Notes under the pieces: model-generated
Database searches by the model: none
What the model saw: the letters and a program-made list of their open reading frames with translations, nothing else
What the model was told of the DNA's origin: nothing
From: Emergomyces orientalis
Taxonomy: Eukaryota > Ascomycota > Eurotiomycetes > Onygenales > Ajellomycetaceae
Length of the DNA: 64,000 bases
Direction: 5' to 3'
Assembly: GCA_002110485.1 (NCBI GenBank)
Contig: MOWL01000089.1
Location: 186,001 to 250,000 of the forward strand
Program-made: the position numbers and the translations under genes
Shown here: in pieces, positions 36,855-47,533 of the stretch
Layout: each line of letters begins with the position of its first letter
Numbering within the stretch: the stretch's first letter is position 1

Positions 36855-37135
36855 TCTCTATCGTGGGCAACACCCACGCTCCCTAGTACATTCGCTATAT
36901 TATATATTCGCCTATATAATCTTATCGCTATAGCTTCGTACGTACCTACCTAGCTATAGCATTACCCTTACCTTCCGCAGAGCATACGTGCCTACCTACT
37001 ATATCATTTATCATTCCTTCCGCATGCGGAAGATGCCTGTATTTAGTTATTTATATTCTTCCACTGATTAGCAGTGAAAGATGAAGAATCAGACATTCTT
37101 TTACTACTATTTTAACATATACATTCTATCGCACG
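36855..37135. repeat. CpG-containing islet with hairpin and palindrome, possible solo LTR/MITE
   Basis: This piece differs from its surroundings: it has several CpG, the hairpin CGTGGG-CAACA-CCCACG (36862-36878), GTACGTACC words and the perfect 16-base palindrome CTTCCGCATGCGGAAG (37017-37032). It reads like a younger small element or solo LTR inserted in the older block. No TIR/TSD pair was confirmed. Confidence 0.4.
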
Positions 37136-37988
37136 TAGCATTCTCAAGTTTATTTTGTGAATAATTGTTTACAGAAACCTCAATAGCCATGCCAGCTGAT
37201 TGAACTCACTGATTATGTCTTTTCATGTGTAATAAACTTTTCATCTTTGACTTCAGAGTCTTTGTTCAATAATCACTAGATCTAACAATCAAGTCCTGCT
37301 CAGTATCTCTGCACACTGTTTTATGATTGAGTATGATTTTTCAAGAAATTGTATAACAAATATATCTTGAAGAATTCTCTTCATATTCATCTTTCTCATC
37401 TCATTCAGTCAATGAGAGAAAGCCGAGCTGATGTGATTCTGACAAGATACAGTGCAGAGAGAGGCTGAAGGAATATTGAGTTAATGATGTAATGTCAAAA
37501 TGGTCTGAAGTGGGGGTATTCCATGAAACAAATGTCTGGGGCTGAGAGGTGGTATCATCACCAAAGACACTATTTGTCATTGTCTATAGATCATGGCACT
37601 GATAAACCTAGCATTGATTGTGAGATATTAGCCTGTAATCCACAGAATCTGAATGTCTATCAATCATAATGATAAGTGGGGAGAGAATTTTTTGAGTAGA
37701 ACAAGTACTGTGAGCTCTGTCTGAATAGACTTGAAAGTGCTTGTCACTTGAAAGTGCTTGTCTCTTTCAGTGTCACAATACAAACACTGAAGAGAAAGAG
37801 CAGGAATGCCAGATCAAACAGTTGTGATGTTTACATTGTTTGCATTGAATCTTCCAGCAGTTCCTGTAAATGTCATACATGTACCATATTTAATACAATA
37901 CGTTTACCTGTTCAGTACAGTACGGGAAATATGTTTTTGGAACAAGCGATAATGTAGAACTAGCCGTATATGGCTAGGTACTTTACAC

Positions 37989-38055
37989 AATTAGGGTTTG
38001 GAAACAAGATTTGTACATGCTGGATATGGAAGCCAAAATTGAGCTCGACTGTATA
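37989..38055 (-). repeat. Right arm of inverted sequence pair (about 65 bp)
   Basis: Reverse complement resembles 29346-29411, including the 17-mer TGGATATGGAAGCCAAA on this strand. It ends about 30 bases before the stop end of the PNGase A-like gene. Confidence 0.6.
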
Positions 38056-38083
38056 AATCTCATTGTAAAGAGCCATCGAGGGC

Positions 38084-40103
38084 TCAAGTTTTGTTTCTCC
38101 CTGGCCCTCTGCCTAAAATTGCTCTGATACTGTCTCTACCCAGTGGTACCTCCTGACCTGACGAGTGTTTAAATGCTGGGGACTGGTTATGTCCTTCTAC
38201 AACAGTTCCATTAATCCCCCTGACTCTTACATCGTATGTAGCTCCCTCAGAACTTTCTTTGAAAACCTCCGTAGTATCTCCTGTAGACCATGATCTGCCC
38301 TGCATGGATCCGTAGGTTGCTTTCCCAAACTGTGTTGCGTCGCATTGGGATGGACCGACTGTGAGTGTATAGGGGGAATAATAGTTGAGGTCACTTTGGT
38401 AAGTGAACCGCAAACCTCGAGAGAGTGAGGCCTCGATTTCTAGACCGCTAGAGTTGGAGTGATACGTTGAGTAGACCTCAAGTGGATAGGAACTGGCCGC
38501 TTTGCTAACAACGATGTCCTTTTCATCCATCAAGCCAAGGGATTCTGATGTAGAATCTGTCACTTGTTTGGTCAATTGTGCCCGACCTTGGTCAGAAAAG
38601 GACGCGGAGTTGAAAAAAGTGAGGCTTTGAGTCCAATCAGAGGAAGGAGATGTGACGGACAATGATCTGGATATCTGAACGGTATATAAGAGAGTTTCAT
38701 TTACACCCGTATCTGGATTTTGTTGCCATTCATGAGTAATATCTGATTCAAATTGCGTCGATACCGTGGGGGCCAAATGGATGCGTCGCTTGGTTGTGGT
38801 AGGATTAACCGCACCTTCACCATCGAGATAAATGAAAATCTTCCCTGTTACGACCCAATAAGATCCAACCGTTTGTGAAATCTCTGCAATTCCGTCTTTT
38901 ATATTTCCAAGACCAACAACATTGATCCCAAAGGAATGCGCCTGGCCATCAGCCAACATAGGCAAAAATGGGGTAATATCGATTTCTGGCTCGCGGAGAT
39001 CAAAAGCATCAATCCCCACAATAGGTCTCCAAAAGCCAGGAGCAATTCCTCCAGTGAAAATAATCGGGAAGGGCCATACAACTCCAGCCATCTGACCATC
39101 TATGAGAAGCTGAATCTCTCGAAACGGGGAGTGCCCGTATAATGGCCCGGTCGTTTCATTAAAGGTATATATGTCGGATGATAGGACATTACTGTACCAA
39201 AATTCCTCTGTGGATTGGCCACAAGCAGATATAGATACAATTGCCCGCGAAGCATCGTTTGGTATAATATGTGTCACAGTTGCGTTCTCTTCCGGAATAT
39301 TAAAGCCACTTGGAGAATCCTCTGCTGAACGCCGAGCGGAGATAGGGAGTATAATATCTGCGGTTCTTATGTCATGATGGCCCAAGGAAAATATTGCCGT
39401 GAGCGTTACGTCGAACGGGCCGGTGTATGTATCGTCGATTAGGTTCCCGAGATCGAAAATAAGCTTCTGGGGTTCCATCCATAGAGCCTTGTAGAGTGAC
39501 ATGTTTTTAATGTAAGTCCAAATAATTCCGTTGGATGTGGGCTCAGCCGTTGACGTTCGGAACACTTCCGTATCGCCGAGAAACATAAGTGCAAGTCTAT
39601 CAAACTGGCGGCCTTCGGATGTAATGGTCATGTTCAAAATTACCGTGTCAAAGCCACATCGAGGGGGGACATAGTTTCCTTTTTTTTTATGTAAATCAAT
39701 TTACACTGGTACATCTTCAAAGGTACTGGAGGATTTGAACTGAAAACTTACCGACGAACGGATGGCCATAGCTAAAACCAAACTCATGTCTCATCAATAA
39801 GAGTTCTGTATTGCAACCATCCCCCGGGACTTTGTGAGGAGGTTCATTGGGAACAGGCTTGTATACCTGGAATACTTGGAATGGCGTGCTATTCGAATGA
39901 AAAATCTTTCCCTTCAGTGTCACTGAATCGGGAAAAATGGCATAGCCGTAGAGAAGTGCAAGAAACACTGTAAAGATGCATATTACAAATGTCGTAAGTC
40001 GAGATCTATTCCGTCGAATCAGGGGCTCTGTTAAAAGCGGGTTTTCCGAGCCATGCTGTTTTGCTCCCTTCTCATCTAGGACGAGGCATGAAATCCCATC
40101 CAT
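38084..40103 (-). CDS. PNGase A-family peptide:N-glycosidase-like protein
   Basis: Two exons, 40103-39752 and 39678-38084, give 648 aa. The N-terminus is hydrophilic, then residues about 36-57 (TTFVICIFTVFLALLYGYAIF) form a signal anchor with the body outside or in the lumen. The splice gives PFVGNYVPPRCGFDTV, then MFLGDTEVFRTSTAEP, IWTYIKNMS and GIAPGFWRPIVGIDAF, all marks of the PNGase A family (PF12222), which releases N-glycans from glycopeptides. Several N-glycosylation sequons occur. It ends in ILGRGPGRNKT, a usual fungal ending, so it is not truncated though transposon DNA begins directly downstream. Predicted secretory-pathway or vacuolar enzyme; activity not shown by sequence alone. 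Confidence 0.85.
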
Positions 40104-40556
40104 CGTGAAGCAATTTGATGACTTGCCACGGACTGAAAATTTGTTCTATTTATTCCCATGGAGCCGGAATCGCCAGCCTCAAAATTGGGACAAGCTTGCC
40201 GTCAAAACATGCGTGTTGCGATAAAAGTACTAGGTATCTTGCCTCCAGGGTAATCTGGGATATTCATATGCAAAATACTTGACACTTTGTCCCCTCCATC
40301 AGTTCAAATGTATATTGGTATGGCATCTGTATCAGAAGACAATTGATGGATGTCAAAGCTAAGAATCTTGTTGATATCAACAATCGTCCAACCTGGGAAT
40401 GGGAATTGTAGTCATGTGACTTATCTGCTGCTGCCTACTCCAGTCGTGCTAGCAGACATTCCAACCTTGGATGTTGGCTTCTAACACCTTGCAGCGGTAT
40501 CAAAGAATACAATACTAATATAGACATATGTTAGGAAACCCTCTTTAATACAATAG
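40104..40556. other. Divergent promoter region
   Basis: Lies between the divergent PNGase A-like and protease-like genes. No gene or clear motif seen. Confidence 0.5.
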
Positions 40557-41687
40557 TTGATAATGTCCAATGCTACTAGGCGAATCCTAAGGTCATCAGC
40601 CAAGCAACGGCCCTTTGTGGTGTCAACACCAAACAACCCTACTACCATTTTATCCTCTCCCCACACTTCCCCAGTTCCAACACCACCAACACCACGAGCA
40701 CCTAAAGATGTAATAAATATCATCCCTCGAGGTTCAAAACTCTCTGCCCTCTTACCAGCAGAACTCAAGCTCCTTCATAAAAAGCAAGTCCGTCTCTCCC
40801 ACGACGCCCCAAACACCAGGGCCTCAATATCAGGCAAACACCTTCACAATGCCCTCGCAGCTAGCCTTATCTTCGCCCAGCACGAGGCCGGAAGCGCAGT
40901 CTGCATAGACCCAGCTGGCTGGGTGATAACCTGCGCCCATTGTTTCGGTGAAACGGAGGAGGAATATGGCGCCTCTCCCAAAACCCGCTGGCTGTTGTTC
41001 TACGACGGAAAGGCCGTCCAGGTCGAATGTCATGCTTGGGATGTGAAGCGGGATCTTGCGCTTTTGAAGATTATAGCTATTGAATCAGATGGCGCCAGCA
41101 CAGCTAGTGATATTAATCGTGCTTCGTTTCCATTTGTGGCTTTATCGTCAGGTAATCCTGCGGTGAATACGCAGATAGTATGCATCGGCCAACCTGGCAG
41201 CGAGGATCTGGAATCCACAATGGACCGTAAAACAGATTATGGCCTTGTAGAAGTATCGCGGGGAGCGTTCAGGGGGATGGTTCCCGGCGCGGATCCGTGT
41301 GATAATTTGGAAATTGGCACCCTGAAACATGATGCTTGGACATATTGGGGACACTCGGGCGCGCCGCTGTTGCAGGCGGTTGATGGGAGTTTGATTGGGT
41401 TGCATTCGTCTTGGGATGATCAGACGGGGATGCGGCATGGGGTTCCTTTGATTGCGATCGAGAGGTTTCTGCGAGAGCATGGCAAAATTATCGGGAGGGA
41501 ATTTGTTGGCCAACTCCAGTTGACTGTTTTGGCAGGCCTGGAGGAAGAGAGACGGGATAAGGGGTTGGTACAAACATTGGTTGCCAGGCCAAAGAGGGAC
41601 ATTCAATCTCCTGATGAACAGGGTAGTCTTGATGTGATTGTCATTAGTAGTGATTCTAGTGAGGATGGTGGCGCAGAGATACGGTGA
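40557..41687 (+). CDS. Trypsin-fold serine protease-like protein with SIM-like tail
   Basis: One exon, 376 aa from ATG 40557 (a second ATG at 40563 is equally possible). A Pro/Thr-rich N-terminus of about 60 residues precedes a chymotrypsin-fold domain of the Trypsin_2/HtrA-like type: His128 in ITCAHCF, Asp166 in KRDLALL and Ser267 in WGHSGAPLL, so the triad is complete. GLVEVSRGAFRG and GLHSSWDD fit the C-terminal barrel. There is no signal peptide, so it should act inside the cell. The end (residues 359-370, DVIVISSDSSED) is a hydrophobic core followed by acidic Ser/Asp, the pattern of a SUMO-interacting motif; this part is my inference. Substrate unknown. Confidence 0.8.
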   Translation: MIMSNATRRILRSSAKQRPFVVSTPNNPTTILSSPHTSPVPTPPTPRAPKDVINIIPRGSKLSALLPAELKLLHKKQVRLSHDAPNTRASISGKHLHNALAASLIFAQHEAGSAVCIDPAGWVITCAHCFGETEEEYGASPKTRWLLFYDGKAVQVECHAWDVKRDLALLKIIAIESDGASTASDINRASFPFVALSSGNPAVNTQIVCIGQPGSEDLESTMDRKTDYGLVEVSRGAFRGMVPGADPCDNLEIGTLKHDAWTYWGHSGAPLLQAVDGSLIGLHSSWDDQTGMRHGVPLIAIERFLREHGKIIGREFVGQLQLTVLAGLEEERRDKGLVQTLVARPKRDIQSPDEQGSLDVIVISSDSSEDGGAEIR

Positions 41688-42042
41688 TTTCTCATTTATA
41701 TCCTCCCTATAGAAAGCGGGTTGTCTCGTATTGATCCTAGGAAAAAGGGAAGTTGATATAAAAAAGGCATTTGTATTTGCTATTTGATTAGCTATTGATC
41801 GTTGTTTCTTTTATTCATAGTATATATTTTCGGAGGACAAAGGAAAATATCGGTCGTCAAGCATGTGCGATGGTCTATGTGTGGGTAGGTGTGGAATGTT
41901 TCAAAAGCTCAGCGCGGCGAATTAGTATTGCTGCATTTCTCTATACCAATGGGGGCTCTAGGTATTCCCCGTTCCTTCCTGGAAAGGGCTCAATATTATA
42001 ATTGTGCGGAGTATTCGATTTGAGATGACTCGCAGGGTGATT
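41688..42042. other. Convergent intergenic region
   Basis: No gene supported; 3' flanks of the protease-like and DUF1640 genes. Confidence 0.5.
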
Positions 42043-43151
42043 TCACATTAACAAGCGCCAAGCACCAAGAATCAGTGCAGCCGTACCGGTGCAGACACCC
42101 CTGTAGAAAGAAAAAGGATTTCCAAGTTAACAAGAACACGATGAGGAAATAATATATGCATCAAGTGCGCGTAGGAGCCATACATTAGCCATTGCAGAGT
42201 CGAAAATTTAACTGCCTCCACTCTCTCCCGAAGACCAGCAACTTCCTGCTCAATTCTCGTTTCTGTCTCTTTGATCCGCATTTCCTGTCCATTTGCCTCT
42301 TCTCGGATCCGGCCTTTTTCCAGGTTCAAATCTAGTCTTACAGACGCTTGGGTGCGCCCTATTTCATCGCGGAGACGTGAGTTTAGCTTCTGGATATCGC
42401 CCGCAATCCGGTCGTGGGAAGCGCGGGTAAGTTGCGTTTCCGTCGAGTCGGAGTTTAAGAGTTCGGAGCGGAGTTTCGCGAAGTCGACTTTTTGGGTATA
42501 TGTGGACCGTTCGGAATCTGTAAAAATATGCATAGGAAAAGTTAGAATTTTAGAATTAATAAAAATGGGAGCATCTTGGGCAATAGGGGATTAGTTTGAA
42601 GAAAGAATGGAGATAGCCGCACCCTCTCTCAGAACCATAGTCCGCGTTAAATTCTGAATCGACTCTTCAATAACATCGTTTAGCACCCTCATCAATGCCA
42701 CTGCCTGCTCCTCGCTAAACCCTTCACCTTTGAGGCGCTGGACAATCTTAAGGGTGTCGAAATGGTGATCCCGTCGGTTGGCAGGCGTACTGTGAAATGC
42801 GCGGCGGGCAGGTTTGAATACTGCCACGTATACGCCATTATGTCTTATTGGGGCGGAGAGGGTATCATGGGAAATGGTTGTCGGGGAGGGTGTTTTCGTT
42901 GCGGATGTTAGATAGGCTCGAGTGGAGAGTGAAGAAGAGGGGTTATGCCGCGAAGGTGTGAGAGACGTGTGTAGTGATCTGTTGGGGACTGCTTGTAGTT
43001 GCTGTTTCGAGGCGTAGAGATGTAGAGACAGGCCGGTAGTGGACCCGACTGTCACTAATGGTGAATTGATGATGAAGGAGGATGACGCATTCCATGTTAT
43101 AGGTTGGAGGAGGAATCGAGGGAGTTTGACGACTTGCTTTGGGTTCGCCAT
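42043..43151 (-). CDS. Mitochondrial DUF1640/Fmp32-MCUR1-like protein
   Basis: Three exons, 43151-42623, 42517-42184 and 42100-42043, give 306 aa. A Ser/Arg-rich N-terminus (RSLHTSLTPSRHN, RAFHSTP) looks like a mitochondrial targeting region. Then HFDTLKIVQRLKGEGFSEEQ and the helix ALMRVLNDVIEESIQNLT lead into a long coiled coil (FAKLRSELLNSDSTETQLTR ... RIKETETRIEQEVAGLRERV), and the last exon supplies a membrane helix (GTAALILGAWRLLM). This is the architecture of DUF1640 (yeast Fmp32, animal MCUR1/CCDC90), linked to mitochondrial inner-membrane complex assembly. The 58-base terminal exon is easy to miss; it completes the protein. Confidence 0.85.
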
Positions 43152-43924
43152 GGTAGTCTAATGTTTTTATGAAAAGAGGTTGAGAAGTGTGTATCAGTTA
43201 TGGCTTTAATTTGGAGCCGTGTTCATGGTAATGGAAGGCCAGTAGCAAAAGCACAGCCTGAAATGAGTTCTCTCGTCGGGTGACGATGGACAGATGGTAT
43301 TGATGATGCTGAAATGTTACTGACCGAATGAAGCCGATTATTCGGGATGTCATGTGATGTCAATAACTTAGTCAGCCCTCTACTCCCGCTTCTCTTGACG
43401 CCGACGCTGGAAGGAAACCTCAACAATATTTACTACATACTTCCTTAGGTACTTAGGTACCTAGGTAGATATGTCAGGGCCGGAGACTTTTGGAAAAACG
43501 ACGTAGCTAATCAATTAATACCTGATATTGCTTGCGTAGAGAGTGTTATTCTGAGCACATATGGCGGTAAACAACCATATTCATATTCCGAATGCAGGCT
43601 GTTTGATATATTATAAACGACTCTAGCCGTCTATACATGGCTTTTCCCGCGACTCTATTTCTTGTATTATAACAATAGAAATGAGAACTTTCGGTATCCG
43701 CTAGATTGCCATATCCAAAATGCGCCAAACATACAAACGGCATCCACTGGGTTTCCTTCATAAGACAACGAAAACATCAGATCAAAAGATGAAGAAAACT
43801 AGAACATTATTCTCGCTAAATCGTCATCATGCATATGTAGCTGCTGCGGGGGAAAACCACACCCCATCCTCTTCGTATCTTCCATCACCCCCTGCTTAAA
43901 CCCACAGATCCCAGATCTGCTCGT
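43152..43924. other. Intergenic
   Basis: About 770 bp with no supportable gene; contains the short AGGTACTTAGGTACCTAGGTAG direct/palindromic patch near 43446-43467. Confidence 0.5.
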
Positions 43925-45197
43925 TTACAGGTTAAATAGCTCCCTCAGCTGCCTCATAGTATCATCAGGATCCGTGACTTCGTGGCCAATGGTCCGGGGA
44001 TCTTCATAAATTTCATGATCATTCCCCCCTTTGAAGCACTTATCGCCAAAGAAGTGGATGGTGGTGTACTCGACGCCGCTGATATTTTTCTCCGCCTCGA
44101 CGTGTTGTAGGCAGTATGTTTTGTCCCAGCCGGTGGGGAAAACGTCGAAGGAGATTTGGCCACCGATGGAGAAGCTAGATGAGAGTGGATGTTAGTGAGG
44201 TAAGTTACGCGAATTGAAAGAAGGGAGGGAGGGGCGGGGGGGCGAGTGGACGGTATATGGAGTGAGATAAACGGGTGGGGAGAACACTTACGTGAGGCCG
44301 TAATCGGCGAATTCCTTTCTCAAGGAGTCGACGAGGTTCTTCCGGATATTATGTATCTTGTCATACCTGTTCGAGCGGATTAATCTTAGATCACTAGTAG
44401 AGGCCACGCATCGAACGGGACGTGGAAGGGAGTAACAAGGTGCCGTTCTCTCCCAGCAGCCAAGGCAAACAAACGTACTCCTCAAATTCATCCCGCTCCT
44501 CCGTGCTCGCACTTCTCCCCACGGGACTGATATTGACCATTCCATTTCTGTATTCCACGAAGGTCCCCCTCTTCCTTGGAAGTTTCACGCTAGCAATATA
44601 CCGCAGGCAGTAGTCTACAAGGTTCTGATACTTTTCTTCGCCCAGCCATTGGATGAAGCTGTTGGAGGCCATGGGTTTTCCTAGGCGGTAGGCGGTAAGG
44701 CCATTTTCCGCAAAGCAGAAGTCGAAGAGTGAGGTAACGTCGGTGGTAGCGGTGCCTAGTTGTTCTTGTTGCTTGGGCAAGTTGGATCCGCCGACCTAGG
44801 GAGGTTTAGTTTTCGCATGCAGTAAGGAAACGGGGTGATTTATTGTCTCTGGTAGTAGGTTCCGGGGGATGGGCATAACTCACAAATCCAATGGCGCATT
44901 TATGTCTTAATTGAGACAACAACTGCAGCATCTCAGGCGCAACAGTCTAGATGAATGCAGTGTTAGCATGGACTGGCATGTCGCAAAACTTCACCCCCCG
45001 GGCATGGGAATGTAGCAACATGGGAATGTAACAAGAGGGAACAGAATCGCGGAAACAGTAAAGAACTGGGAAAGATATAAGATAATCTTACTCACCCCTC
45101 TCGCTGGCGTCAATGTCTTATCGACATCGAATAGGCAAATAGTGTTCTTGAGGGGCCGGGCCTCAAGCGGGGGGTAAACACTTGCTGCTTCGGCCAT
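43925..45197 (-). CDS. SEC53: Phosphomannomutase (Sec53/PMM)
   Basis: Five exons, 45197-45096, 44946-44884, 44795-44479, 44366-44292 and 44174-43925, give 268 aa. It starts MAEAASVYPPLEARPL; the upstream frame to 45326 is leader. The HAD-type D-V-D-K-T-LTPARG loop (Asp24 nucleophile, Asp26) is complete, and FVGGSNLPKQQEQLG, NGMVNISPVGR, FSIGGQISFDVFPTGWDKTYCL and HFFGDKCFKGGNDHEIY are the family's substrate and metal motifs. It converts mannose-6-phosphate to mannose-1-phosphate for GDP-mannose in the cytosol, feeding glycosylation and cell-wall mannan. The ending FNL is usual. Highly conserved; no oddity. Confidence 0.95.
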
Positions 45198-45701
45198 AGT
45201 GGTGTATATTCTTTCCTTTCTCTTCTTCTGCCGAGCTGTGTAATTGTGTAATTCAAATAATCGCCCGGTATGGGGGTTAAAGTTGAAGATTACGGAAAAA
45301 CCAATTGTAGTTAATGGCGGCAGCAAAGGTGATATGCTGGCTTTTTGACGTGGGGCAGATGTCTCAAGAAACTACAGCGGCGGTGTGGAGTGGGCTTTTG
45401 GGTGGGGGAGGCAATTTCCCCCCCTTAGGCTGGCTGGCTGCTTACCTAGGCATCTTAAACCACCACGATAAGTTACCCATGGATATTTACGTCGATCAGT
45501 ACCAGCATCAATCTGCTACTGGGGCAGCCAACTATATCTATATTTCATGAAGTGAATATCTGAGAATATCCCGAGAATACTTTCACATCAATAATACCCC
45601 TAGCCGTCTCCGATTTGAAATCCCTGAAAGCGCTTTAACTACTATGTTTGCCCAATAGCCTACGAGGGCAAAATCATACCGAAATAATGTTAATTACAAA
45701 A
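45198..45701. other. Intergenic
   Basis: No gene supported; promoter of the PMM gene and 3' flank of the nitrilase relic. Confidence 0.5.
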
Positions 45702-46695
45702 TTATGACTGAGTTGCTTCGTTGCATTGGCCGTTCTCGAAGTACTTAGCGAAATGGTGTGCAAAAAGCTCTGGGCGATTATAATGTCCAGCATAGTCCGT
45801 CACGTATTTCGGAATCACCAAATCATTAGCACGGACACTGGCATAAAGAATTCCTTCCCGGGCTTCTTCGAATGGACCAGCGATTATGGAGCCGTTGGGC
45901 CCAAGAATTGTGGCACGGCCCGTCTTCTCCTGGTGTTTGCGTAGGAATTGACGTCCCGCCTCATCGACACCGTATGCTTCGATTGCCTCGTCAGAAACCA
46001 CAGAGACGGAGTTGATAACGAAACAAGACAGAGAGGCAGTCAGCCCTCCACTGTAAGTCAGGATGTTCCTCTGCATATCATCTGGGGTAATGCCGGGACC
46101 GAAGTGGGCTGGCCACGAGGCCACATGCACGATCGGATAGTCGAGGGAGAGAGAATAGGTCGCTAGGAGATTTCCGTTCTCGCCACAGATGAGAGTGCTC
46201 AGGCAGCCAAAGTCGGTCTGTATGGATGATTTACTACCCGTAGTCCCAGGGGCGTGGATAAGTCGCTCTCCTACTGTTGGCACGTACTTTTGATGCTTGT
46301 GTAGAAGCTCGCCATTGCGCCCAAAACATTAGCTGTGTGTTGAACAGTGTGCCTGTGCTGCCTGCTCGTTTCTCGTTTATCCCCACAACTGCATATATGT
46401 TGGCGTCTCGACATGCTGCTTGGATAGCGCTCACTTCTGGCCCGGGCACCTCGACGGCTTCGTGGAAGAATTCACGGTACAAGGGAAGGGCTAGCTCTGA
46501 GACGAGGGGAAGCAACTCAACCCAAGATGAGAAGCACGGAATGAAACCTTCAGGAAACCCAATAACATCGGCTCCTTGTTCGCCAGCTTCGCGGATGAGG
46601 CAACACACTTTTTCAGTGGTTGCAGCACGGTCCAGAAATACTGGTGCCGCCTGGACAGCGGCGATTTTGATTGTTCTTTTCAGATCAGGGGACAT
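45702..46695 (-). pseudogene. Nitrilase/cyanide-hydratase-like gene with one-base frameshift
   Basis: Start MSPDLKRTIKIAAVQAAPVF (ATG 46695) is the family's opening; the longer frame from 46818 adds an unrelated leader. The first frame carries the catalytic Glu in VIGFPEGFIP and reads to NTQLMF, then goes out of frame. The following part is in the next frame from about 46322 to 45702: GRNGELLHKHQKYVPTVGER (Lys), CLSTLICGENGN (Cys nucleophile) and a normal C-terminus, YVTDYAGHYNRPELF. The frames meet at a run of four A at 46323-46326 (plus strand), where one base fewer would restore continuity. All three catalytic residues are kept, so it is either a fresh pseudogene or a sequencing indel. Nitrilases turn nitriles into acids; cyanide hydratases make formamide. 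Confidence 0.85.
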
Positions 46696-47533
46696 TTGGA
46701 GTTCTTGGGCTCGGATTTCGCAGAGCTCGGAATGAAGGTCGGTTAATTGCGGGATTATAAGGGTCACAGCAAGAGGGTTTGCCGATTCAGTATTTATTTG
46801 TACAACAAGTTCACCCAAAATATGTTATGGGGGATCTAAAATGAGTTGGCTCATTCTGATCGCTGTTTAAAATATTTCCCCCAAAACCCCTGCAGTTCAG
46901 CGGGATGCGGGGTACTCAATTTGCCTGTGTGCGGATATATGTCGAAGGGCGGACGTCGACTAGAAGCACAGTGGGAAGCCAAGAAAGTGTCTGAATATTG
47001 TGGTTTTAAAACCACTACTCCGTACGCCGTAGCGCGGATTGGAATGGTCGGCTGGATGCGAAGGCTTGGAAGCAAGATCAGATGAAAAATACACAGGCTC
47101 TATCATTCTGGCGAAATGGTTGGTCGAAAAGTTTTTATTTTTGATGAGCTTCAGCCCCGAACCTACTGTGAATTAGGGGCGGGAGTTACCTTTTGGGTGC
47201 GGCCGCCCTGGCATCTTGTAGCTAGCGTTGGGGGATATTTTGAATCCCCACGAATCAGCAACGGCCTGGCAAACTCCATCTGACATTGTTCCGCGACCAA
47301 AATATGAAGGACATGAGTATGGCCAATTACCATGCAGGATTCGGGCCAGTTCGCAGCAAGCGGCGACAGGTTCGTTCGTGCGCTGGCGGGTTAGCTTGGT
47401 CCTGCTAGCCTGATTGACTCGACTGCGTGCCAAAAACGAAAGCTCCACTCATAACCACAGATAACCACAGGAGAACACCAAACGATAAATTGCCATCGGT
47501 AAACGAAATCAATGGGAAGAGTTTGCTTCCAAT
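46696..47533. other. Divergent intergenic region
   Basis: No gene supported. It would hold the nitrilase and ankyrin-CorA promoters. Confidence 0.5.

Larger units (their letters stand above)
35075..38083. other. AT-rich, CpG-poor repeat block, no recognised gene
   Basis: About 3 kb without supportable genes. The first 230 bp is the LINE 3' end (AAATAAATAAAAAAATAAAA tract). The rest is AT-rich with frequent TCA/TGA/CAG words, probably heavily mutated repeats of unknown identity. A CpG-bearing islet with palindromes lies at about 36860-37135 and the right inverted arm at 37989-38055. Confidence 0.5.
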
